Of a DNA stretch of 64,000 nucleotides, positions 58,167-64,000 are shown piece by piece. The DNA comes from Olsenella sp. kh2p3. Lineage in GTDB: Bacteria > Actinomycetota > Coriobacteriia > Coriobacteriales > Atopobiaceae. A program made the position numbers and the translations under genes. The notes under the pieces are model-generated. The model was given only the letters and a program-made list of their open reading frames with translations, did no database searches and was not told the DNA's origin. Numbering within the stretch: position 1 is the stretch's first letter; every line of letters starts with the position of its first letter. Where the stretch lies: NCBI GenBank assembly GCA_900119625.1, contig FPKD01000002.1, positions 62,001 through 126,000 on the forward strand, given 5' to 3'.

Positions 58167-59009
58167 CTACTCCCCCATCATCGACTCAATTGCTGCCACA
58201 ACGGCGCGGATCTGCGAGGCAGGGGTCGAGGCGCCAGCCGTGACGCCCACAAGGCCCGCCCCTGCAAACCAGGAAGGGTCAAGCTCATCGGCACCCTCGA
58301 TATGATGCGTGCGGGGGCAGGCAGCGGCGGCAATCTCGGCCAGGCGCGTGGTGTTGGCAGAGTTTCGGCCGCCGATGACCACCATCACGTCCGCACGGGC
58401 CGCAAGCTCGGCGCAGGCGCCCTGATGTCCTGAGGTTGCCTCGCAGATGGTGTTGACTACGCGAAGCTCCTCTGTGCGCGAGAGCAGTGCCGAGACAACC
58501 TCGGCTAAGCGTGCCGCAGACTGCGTGGTCTGCACCACAACGCCGGTCTTGCGCGCATGCGGGAGTGCAAGCGCCTCCTCGGCCGTTCCCACAACTACGG
58601 CCCCCGGCGCATGGGCAAGGGTAGCGGTGACCTCGGGATGGCCCGCTTCGCCCACGATGACCACGCGATAGCCCTCCGCAGAGAGCTGCTCGGCTGCACG
58701 GTGCACCTTCTTAACAAAGGGACAGGTTGCATCGACCACAGAAGAGCAGAGTTCCCGTGCCTCGGCCTCCTCGGCAGGAGTCACCCCGTGCGTGCGGAGG
58801 ACAAGCGTGCAGCCTGCAGCGTCACGCGGATCCTCGACAACGGCGGCACCACGCTCGCCCAAGCTTGCGACAACCCGCGGATTATGGATGAGCGGCCCCA
58901 GCGTGCGGACGCGAGACGCCCCGTCCTTAAGGGCGTCCTCGGTCATCTCAAGCGCGCGCTCGACACCGTAGCAGGCACCGGCCTCGCGCGCCACCTCAAC
59001 CGTCGCCAT
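58167..59009 (-). CDS. ispH: 4-hydroxy-3-methylbut-2-enyl diphosphate reductase
   Basis: Last enzyme of the MEP isoprenoid pathway, an Fe-S protein of 280 residues. Cluster cysteines are C13 in GACYGVERAL, the Cys in VDATCPFVKKVH and the Cys in NTICEATSGHQG. LGPLIHNP and RTHGV are typical substrate-binding segments. Its presence shows that this organism makes IPP by the MEP route. The gene follows plsC by 2 bases. Confidence 0.95.
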   Translation of the reverse strand: MATVEVAREAGACYGVERALEMTEDALKDGASRVRTLGPLIHNPRVVASLGERGAAVVEDPRDAAGCTLVLRTHGVTPAEEAEARELCSSVVDATCPFVKKVHRAAEQLSAEGYRVVIVGEAGHPEVTATLAHAPGAVVVGTAEEALALPHARKTGVVVQTTQSAARLAEVVSALLSRTEELRVVNTICEATSGHQGACAELAARADVMVVIGGRNSANTTRLAEIAAAACPRTHHIEGADELDPSWFAGAGLVGVTAGASTPASQIRAVVAAIESMMGE

Positions 59010-59011
59010 GG

Positions 59012-59767
59012 TTACATCCTCCCCGGGTGCTCTTCGCGAAGCTCGTCTCTCAGCGCATAGACGGCGTCCATGCCAGCCTTCGACATTGCAGCGAGCTGGG
59101 CCTTCCTGCCCTTAACGTCCAAGGAGTCCCAGGTGATGGGGTCTCCCGCCTTGAGCCACACGCGGGAAAAGTGGTGCAGGTGACTGCCACGCTTCGTGAT
59201 GTCGCGCGCGCCCACGATGGCCACCGGCTGGACCGGAGCGTGGCCAAGCTGCGCCATGAGCGAGTAGCCCTCGTGGATGGTCACGGGCTCGTCGTCGCTC
59301 TTGATGCGGGTGCCCTCGGGGAAAATGAGGACGCACTCGCCACGGTCAAGCGCTGCCTTAGCACGACGAACGGACTTCATGTCTGCGGTGCCGCGCTGTA
59401 CCGGAATGGCGCCCACGCGGGTGAAGAACCAGGTGACTACCGGCGACTTGTCGAACTCGCTCTTGTAGATTGTGCGCACGCGAATGCCGTGCAGCCACAG
59501 CTGCACGATGATGATCACAGGGTCGAGCATCGAGCCGTGGTTCATGACGAGGACGCGTGGGGTCTTGTCGTCGACGAGCTTCTCCTTGTTCTCAACGCTC
59601 CAGCGCCAGCGAAACTGCGTCCACGCCATGCACGCGTAGACAGCGATCCCGAGAAACACGCGCGCCGGCAGCGGAAAGTTGCGCATACCCGTATCGAAGT
59701 AGTCATCGAAGCTGTTGCCGTGGAAGGCGCGTAGGCGCTTCTCGGGCGCCTTCTTCTGCGCGCTCAC
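59012..59767 (-). CDS. plsC: 1-acyl-sn-glycerol-3-phosphate acyltransferase
   Basis: Membrane-associated enzyme of 251 residues that makes phosphatidate. The H-x4-D catalytic motif is NHGSMLD and the FPEGTR motif is present (VLIFPEGTRIKS). An N-terminal hydrophobic helix lies at about residues 34-52. The GTG overlaps the cmk stop (GTGA). It acts after PlsY in the same pathway. Confidence 0.92.
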   Translation of the reverse strand: MSAQKKAPEKRLRAFHGNSFDDYFDTGMRNFPLPARVFLGIAVYACMAWTQFRWRWSVENKEKLVDDKTPRVLVMNHGSMLDPVIIIVQLWLHGIRVRTIYKSEFDKSPVVTWFFTRVGAIPVQRGTADMKSVRRAKAALDRGECVLIFPEGTRIKSDDEPVTIHEGYSLMAQLGHAPVQPVAIVGARDITKRGSHLHHFSRVWLKAGDPITWDSLDVKGRKAQLAAMSKAGMDAVYALRDELREEHPGRM

Positions 59768-60474
59768 GAACGGCCTCCCGCGAGCGCGGCCTCAAGCCTG
59801 GGATCAAGGGCGCAGATGGCGGCCACGACTTCGTCGACGCTCATCGAGGACGAGTCAATGTGGTGCGCGTCCGGCGCCGGCTTGAGAGGGGCGGTCTTTC
59901 TCGTCGAGTCAAGCTGGTCGCGGCGGTTGAGGTCTGCGAGGATGCGCTCGACCTCGGCGGGGTCGGCCGTTGCGTTGGCATCCTTGGCGGCGTCTCCACC
60001 CTCGCGCTGCACCGCACGGCGCAGGGCTCGCGCGGCAGGATCTGCCGTGAGGAAGACCTTCACGTCCGCCTTGGGAAAGACCACTGTGCCAATGTCTCTA
60101 CCCTCGGCAACCACATCGCCCGTCTCGCCGTAGGCACGCTGAAGCTCGACCATGGCGGTGCGTACCTCGGGGATGGCCGAGACTGCGGAAACGTTGCGGT
60201 CGACCTCTGGCGTGCGAATCTCGGCGGTGACGTCACGGCCATTGGCGGTGACGGTCTGCCCGGCAGGCGAGGTGCCAAAGATGATGGTGATCGTGCGAGC
60301 AACCTTCGTCACAGCTGTCGCGTCTGCGGGGTCGATGCCCTGGCGCAGGCACTCGGCGGTGACGGAGCGATACATGGCACCCGTGTCGAGGTAGGTGAGG
60401 TGGCACCTCTCGGCAATTGCGTGGGCAACGGTAGACTTGCCGGACCCAGCGGGCCCGTCGATGGCGACAATCAT
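59764..60474 (-). CDS. cmk: Cytidylate kinase
   Basis: Phosphorylates CMP and dCMP with ATP; 236 residues. The P-loop is DGPAGSGKST, followed by YLDTGAMYRSVTAECL, VAEGRDIGTVVFPKA (CMP-binding) and LTADPAARALRR (lid). The order cmk-plsC-ispH is common in Gram-positive anaerobes. AAGGAAGGAC precedes the ATG. Confidence 0.96.
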   Translation of the reverse strand: MIVAIDGPAGSGKSTVAHAIAERCHLTYLDTGAMYRSVTAECLRQGIDPADATAVTKVARTITIIFGTSPAGQTVTANGRDVTAEIRTPEVDRNVSAVSAIPEVRTAMVELQRAYGETGDVVAEGRDIGTVVFPKADVKVFLTADPAARALRRAVQREGGDAAKDANATADPAEVERILADLNRRDQLDSTRKTAPLKPAPDAHHIDSSSMSVDEVVAAICALDPRLEAALAGGRS

Positions 60475-61157
60475 GCGTCCTTCCTTTCCGAGACGCCCCA
60501 GATGTCCCTGAGGTCGTATGGGTTTGGCTTGGTCGAGCGCTCTATGACCTCATCGGGGGTGAGGTTGAACCCGCCAAGGTAGAAGCTCTTCCCGTTACAG
60601 GTGTAGTACGCCGAGCACACGTTTGCCAGATGCACATTCCAGAAGCGGTCATACGGTACATCGTACATGGCGGCGATGAGAATGCGAGAGAAGCCCCCGT
60701 GGGTAACAAGGGCAGTTCTGCCGGCAAGCGGCCTCAGCTCGTCCATAAGATGGTTGGCGCGGGCGGTCGCGTGCTCGAAGGACTCCGCACCGGGCGCAGG
60801 AAGCGAGTGCCCGTACTCGTCAAGCGGCCAGGGGAACTGCGTAGGACCGGAGTTGCTCGCCTCAAAGCGCGTGCCCTCCAGCTCGCCAAAGTCAAGCTCC
60901 ACAAGGTCATCGTCCACGCGGACGGGAATACCCAGGCGCTCCCCGGCCTCCTCGGCAAGATTACGACAGCGCGAGAGGGGCGAGCACCAAATGCGCTCGG
61001 GGCCAAAGGCCACAAGGGCGTCCACGCCACGCTCGCGCTGCCTCTCGCCGCGCGAGGTGAGAGGGACGTCCCTCCTTCCCGAGAAGAAGTGCTCAGTGTT
61101 CGCGGGCGTCTCCGGATGCCTCATGACAAGGATCCGCTGCCTCATGCCAAAGTCCAC
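60471..61157 (-). CDS. Histidine phosphatase family protein (phosphoglycerate mutase-like)
   Basis: A 228-residue phosphatase of the phosphoglycerate mutase superfamily. The phosphorylated His is in VMRHPETPAN and the second His in LVTHGGFSR. The Arg-Glu pair is in SPLSRCRNLAEEAG and DFGELEG. CobC-type or broad acid-sugar phosphatase are candidates. The GTG at 61157 is chosen because GGGGGAGGA lies eight bases upstream, one base after the rluB stop; an ATG at 61145 is the alternative. Confidence 0.88.
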   Translation of the reverse strand: MDFGMRQRILVMRHPETPANTEHFFSGRRDVPLTSRGERQRERGVDALVAFGPERIWCSPLSRCRNLAEEAGERLGIPVRVDDDLVELDFGELEGTRFEASNSGPTQFPWPLDEYGHSLPAPGAESFEHATARANHLMDELRPLAGRTALVTHGGFSRILIAAMYDVPYDRFWNVHLANVCSAYYTCNGKSFYLGGFNLTPDEVIERSTKPNPYDLRDIWGVSERKDA

Positions 61158-61158
61158 G

Positions 61159-61995
61159 CTAGTCGTCCTCCCCCTGATCGCCGGCAAGCCCGGCGCAAAT
61201 ACCCTCGATGGCCGCAACCTCCTGGGGTGTGAGCTCGCGCCACGAACCCTCGTCAACGCCCGTGAGGGAGAGCGGCCCAAAGGCATCGCGGTGGAGGCGC
61301 AAGACCTTGTGCCCTACCGCCTGCATCATCTTCTTGACCTGGTGCTTCCTGCCCTCGTGGATGGTGAGTCCCACGACCGCATTGGGCTCTCCCCCACCCG
61401 TGCGTCCGGCTCCATGCGGGGCAACAACCGAGTAGAAGGGGTCACCCTTCGCAAGGAGCGTTGCCCCGGCAGGCGACGCGGGACCGTCCTCGAGCATGAC
61501 GCCGCGCCTCAGGCGCTCGAGATCATGCGCCGAGGGGGTGCCAGAGACCAACGCCACGTAGTGCTTCTCGACATGACGAGAGGGATGGAGCAGGTCCTGC
61601 CCCACGTTGCCGTTGGTGGTGAAGAGGAGGAGGCCGGTCGTATCCATGTCGAGGCGTCCCACCGGGAAGAGCCCGGGGAAGCGCTCGGTGGGGACAAGCT
61701 CGGCCACGGTATGCCTACCCTGGGGGTCGCTCATGGTGGTGACGTAGCCCGCCGGCTTGTAGAGCATGAGGTAGCAGGGCCGCTCGAGTATGTGGCACTC
61801 GATTCCGTCCACGCTCACCACGTCCGTTGCAGGGTCGACCTTGCTGCCAAGCTCGGTTACGACCTCCCCGTTCACGCGCACGCGGCCGGCGGTCATGAGC
61901 CGCTCGGCGCCGCGCCTGCTGGCGACGCCGGCACGGGCAAGAAATCGCTGGAGGCGCATGGGGTAGAGCCCGTCCTCGCGCAGCGGGTCACTCAT
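61159..61995 (-). CDS. rluB: 23S rRNA pseudouridine synthase, RluB family
   Basis: RNA-modifying enzyme of 278 residues. The N-terminal S4 RNA-binding domain (RLQRFLARAGVASRRGAE) is followed by the RluB/E/F catalytic domain with the Asp in VGRLDMDTTGLLLFTT and the IHEGRKHQVKKM motif. Start is the ATG at 61995, which overlaps the scpB stop by 8 bases; the longer open frame is not used. The scpA-scpB-rluB order is conserved in Firmicutes and Coriobacteria. Confidence 0.94.
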   Translation of the reverse strand: MSDPLREDGLYPMRLQRFLARAGVASRRGAERLMTAGRVRVNGEVVTELGSKVDPATDVVSVDGIECHILERPCYLMLYKPAGYVTTMSDPQGRHTVAELVPTERFPGLFPVGRLDMDTTGLLLFTTNGNVGQDLLHPSRHVEKHYVALVSGTPSAHDLERLRRGVMLEDGPASPAGATLLAKGDPFYSVVAPHGAGRTGGGEPNAVVGLTIHEGRKHQVKKMMQAVGHKVLRLHRDAFGPLSLTGVDEGSWRELTPQEVAAIEGICAGLAGDQGEDD

Positions 61996-62716
61996 CGTCC
62001 GCGTCACCGTCCGTAGGGTCCTCTGGGCCCGTTGCCTCGGAGAGGGACTCTTCGTCCTCGGTGCCGTCGTCATCACCGAGGAGGTCACGCTCGTCGTCAA
62101 TGTCGTCCGAGGCCTCCTCGAGCGTGGACTGAAGCGACCGCCCAGAGAGACGCTCGCGGATGAACTGCTTGGACTGCTCGTCCGGGGCAAAGTCCTCGAG
62201 CGGCGGAAGGTCGCGGATGCTCCTCAGACCAAAACGCTCGAGGAAGGCTCGCGTGGTGCCAAAGAGCACCGCCTGGCCATGCTCGGCGTCGTGCCCCACC
62301 TCGCGCACCAGGCCTTTCTCGCGCAGGGAAGCAATGACGCCGTCGGAGTTCACGCCGCGGATGGCGCGCACGCCCTCGCGCGAGACGGGCTGGTGGTAGG
62401 CAATGACAGCCAGTGTCTCCAGCGCGGCCTGCGAGAGGCGCCGCTGGTCCCACGACAACACGTAATCGGCAACCTGGTCGTGAAACGCAGGGTGCGTGAA
62501 GAGCCTCCAGCCACCTGCGACCTCGCGGAGCTGGAAGCCACGGTTTGCGTCGGCGTACTCGGCCGAGAGTTCCGCAAGCGCCGAGGCCACGTCACCCGGC
62601 GCGGCGCCCGTGGCCTTTGCCAGGTCTGTTGCCGAGACGGAGTCATCGGACACGAGGAGCAGGGCCTCCAGGAGCCCCTTGAGCGAACCGTCCTCAAGCC
62701 TCTCGAGACCTGCCAT
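61988..62716 (-). CDS. scpB: Segregation and condensation protein B
   Basis: A 242-residue subunit of the SMC-ScpAB chromosome condensation complex, with two winged-helix domains (LEALLLVSDDSVSATDLA; ETLAVIAYHQPVSREGVRAIRG). The C-terminal tail is very acidic. GGGGAAGGA lies before a GTG-ATG pair; the ATG at 62716 overlaps the scpA stop by one base (TGATG), and the GTG at 62719 is the alternative. Confidence 0.95.
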   Translation of the reverse strand: MAGLERLEDGSLKGLLEALLLVSDDSVSATDLAKATGAAPGDVASALAELSAEYADANRGFQLREVAGGWRLFTHPAFHDQVADYVLSWDQRRLSQAALETLAVIAYHQPVSREGVRAIRGVNSDGVIASLREKGLVREVGHDAEHGQAVLFGTTRAFLERFGLRSIRDLPPLEDFAPDEQSKQFIRERLSGRSLQSTLEEASDDIDDERDLLGDDDGTEDEESLSEATGPEDPTDGDADDE

Positions 62717-63636
62717 CACGCGTCCTTCCCCGTGTCATCCGCCTGCGCAACTTCGTCCTCGCCTGCGTCCAAAACGTCACCAAAGCCAAGCTCTTCCAGG
62801 TCCTGCTCGCCCACGCCCTGCTCCTCCAGCTCGTAGATGACCGACTCGTCCATCTCGTAGGGAGTTGCCCCCTCCACGTGATCAAGATCGATCTCGCCAA
62901 AGTTCCTCTCCTGGCGCATTCGAAGCTTGTCCCTATGGTAGAGGTCGAGCACGGCAAGGAAGTTTGCCACCACGACCTCGGGCTCACTCGAGCCGTCAAG
63001 AAGCTCAGAGAACGTGAGGTGCCCGCGGGAGCGCGCCAGTCTGTCGACCGAGGCAACCGTGAGCGCGATGGGCAGTCGCTTGGGCGCGATGTGCTCGGAC
63101 TCAAGAAGGAAGGTCTCGCGATGCGAGTCGATGTCGGCACAGATGACGGCAAGGCTCCGAAGCGTGATGCCCTCGAGGTAGTCGGGCATGAGCCCCAGGA
63201 ACTCCGGATCCGGTCCCACGGTGCGCGGCACCATGCGAGACTCAGCCTCCATGCGGCTGCCAAGTGCGGCGCCGGCATTCCGGAACTGCTTGTAGGTGAT
63301 GAGGCGAGCGATGAGCACCTCGCGCGCCTCATCGGGAGAGAGGCCCGCGAGGTCATCCTCCTCGTCCAGATCCTCCTCCCCAGCGTGCTGGGTGCGCGTG
63401 ACGCCGCCCTCGGGGACAAGCGCCGCAGCCTTCATGTCCAGAAGCGTGGAGGCAACCAGCACAAAGTCGCTCGCAACGTCCAAGTCCAGGTCGCTCATGC
63501 GCTCGACCTCGGCAAGGTATTGGTCTGCCACCTCGGCAACCGAGATGGAGCCAATGGCCACCTTCTGCCTGCTTACGAGCTGCAGCAGGAGGTCGAAGGG
63601 ACCCGTGTACGCATCTGTCTTCACACGCCACGACAT
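62716..63636 (-). CDS. scpA: Segregation and condensation protein A
   Basis: Kleisin subunit of the SMC-ScpAB complex, 306 residues. The N-terminal FDLLLQLVSRQKVAIGSISV and the middle RLITYKQFRNAGAAL segments are typical, and the C-terminal winged helix (SFSELL-like TFSELLDGSSEPEVVVANFLA) binds Smc. The acidic tail is unusual in length. It starts 6 bases after the stop of the protease gene. Confidence 0.94.
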   Translation of the reverse strand: MSWRVKTDAYTGPFDLLLQLVSRQKVAIGSISVAEVADQYLAEVERMSDLDLDVASDFVLVASTLLDMKAAALVPEGGVTRTQHAGEEDLDEEDDLAGLSPDEAREVLIARLITYKQFRNAGAALGSRMEAESRMVPRTVGPDPEFLGLMPDYLEGITLRSLAVICADIDSHRETFLLESEHIAPKRLPIALTVASVDRLARSRGHLTFSELLDGSSEPEVVVANFLAVLDLYHRDKLRMRQERNFGEIDLDHVEGATPYEMDESVIYELEEQGVGEQDLEELGFGDVLDAGEDEVAQADDTGKDA

Positions 63637-63642
63637 GTGCCG

Positions 63643-64000
63643 TTATGCCCCCATAAGAAGGTCGTAGAGGGAACCGGCCGTTGAATCGAGAATCCATCCC
63701 AGGGGATCGACGCCAAAGGCGTAGGGGATGAGGTAGAGCACCACGATGAGGATGGGCATGGCGTACTGCTGCACCTGGTAGTAGGCGCGACGAGAGCGCT
63801 TGCTCCTAAAGAGGGGCGAGATGACCTTGGAGCCGTCAAGCGGGGGCAGCGGGATGAGGTTGAAGCACATGAGCATGAGGTTCACGTAGACGTAGGTAGA
63901 GAGAATCATGAGGGTCCAGTACGCCACGTCATACCACGGGTCCACGGCAAGCGAGCCGGACTGGAGTCCGCTGGTAAATCCCCAGTAGGCAAGCCGCCAC
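63643..64000 (-). CDS. Site-2 protease family protein (M50), N-terminus beyond window
   Basis: The frame is open to the window end, so the N-terminal half is missing; about 118 residues are visible. Hydrophobic segments surround NLIPLPPLDGSKV, the C-terminal metal-binding motif of S2P/M50 membrane zinc proteases (the Asp of the LDG motif). The upstream HExxH should lie outside. Such small M50 proteins are usually just upstream of scpA, as here. Substrate unknown. Confidence 0.9.
   Translation of the reverse strand, partial: WRLAYWGFTSGLQSGSLAVDPWYDVAYWTLMILSTYVYVNLMLMCFNLIPLPPLDGSKVISPLFRSKRSRRAYYQVQQYAMPILIVVLYLIPYAFGVDPLGWILDSTAGSLYDLLMGA

Noticed and set aside
61159..62190. Longer RluB with Ser/Arg-rich N-terminal extension
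   Set aside because: The extension is antiphase scpB sequence; the S4 domain begins shortly after the ATG at 61995.
1..64000. tRNA or rRNA genes
   Set aside because: No CCA-ending cloverleaf or GGTTCGAATCC-type T-arm was noticed in any intergenic gap; a covariance-model scan would be needed to exclude them fully.

Overview
This 64 kb window is a compact bacterial chromosome segment of roughly 60% G+C. Gene content and order suggest an anaerobic actinobacterium of the class Coriobacteriia, most likely Atopobiaceae (Olsenella/Atopobium-like). The reasons are: a GarA-type FHA gene next to an FtsR-type MerR gene (an actinobacterial pair), frequent GTG starts and GTGA stop/start overlaps, a probable leaderless promoter, anaerobic redox genes (hypA/hypB, GlpA-type trio, enoate-reductase-like flavoprotein), a PTS permease and a short serA/serC pair. 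The genus is an inference; there is no rRNA or tRNA to confirm it.

Layout. 0-5.7 kb: end of a purine permease, a uracil permease, a thioredoxin-reductase-like protein, an unknown secreted protein and a ClC chloride/proton exchanger. 5.8-8.4 kb: two tandem paralogous NlpC/P60 peptidoglycan hydrolases. 8.6-13.6 kb: apt, FtsR-like and GarA-like regulators, ridA, a GcvT-like protein, a D,D-carboxypeptidase and pgsA. 13.7-18 kb: M20 peptidase, DUF1292 protein, and serine synthesis serC-serA. 18.2-22.9 kb: a HAD hydrolase, an OYE-type flavoprotein with an Fe-S site, and both subunits of an aconitase X. 23-28.8 kb: recQ, a MATE exporter, a ceramidase-like hydrolase coupled to a PTS IIBC. 29-36 kb: AlaX-like editing protein, a His-rich BFD-type Fe-S protein, a phosphatase, and a tight hypB / 968-residue Fe-S flavoprotein / hypA operon. 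36.4-43 kb: small housekeeping genes, an orphan AbiEi-like/PD-(D/E)XK gene bracketed by inverted copies of an 81-bp palindromic repeat, and a GlpA / FAD oxidoreductase / DUF1667 operon. 43.4-49 kb: a heterodimeric ABC exporter and an ABC-F ATPase. 49-64 kb: a long minus-strand run of mostly overlapping housekeeping genes (nfo, coaBC, zinc-ribbon protein, cysteine desulfurase, rpe, gpsA, plsY, der, DUF512, ispH, plsC, cmk, phosphatase, rluB, scpB, scpA, site-2 protease).

The parts most worth following up are: (1) the OYE + two-subunit aconitase X operon, which looks like an undescribed dehydrate-then-reduce pathway; (2) an 81-bp palindromic repeat family (three copies), two of which bracket a nuclease-like gene in opposite orientation; (3) two intergenic triple-hairpin arrays sharing spacer sequences; (4) a His-rich Fe-S protein with a hairpin leader near hypA/hypB; (5) the HypB-HypA operon with a very large Fe-S flavoprotein inserted between them. 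No CRISPR array, insertion sequence, prophage or RNA gene was recognised.
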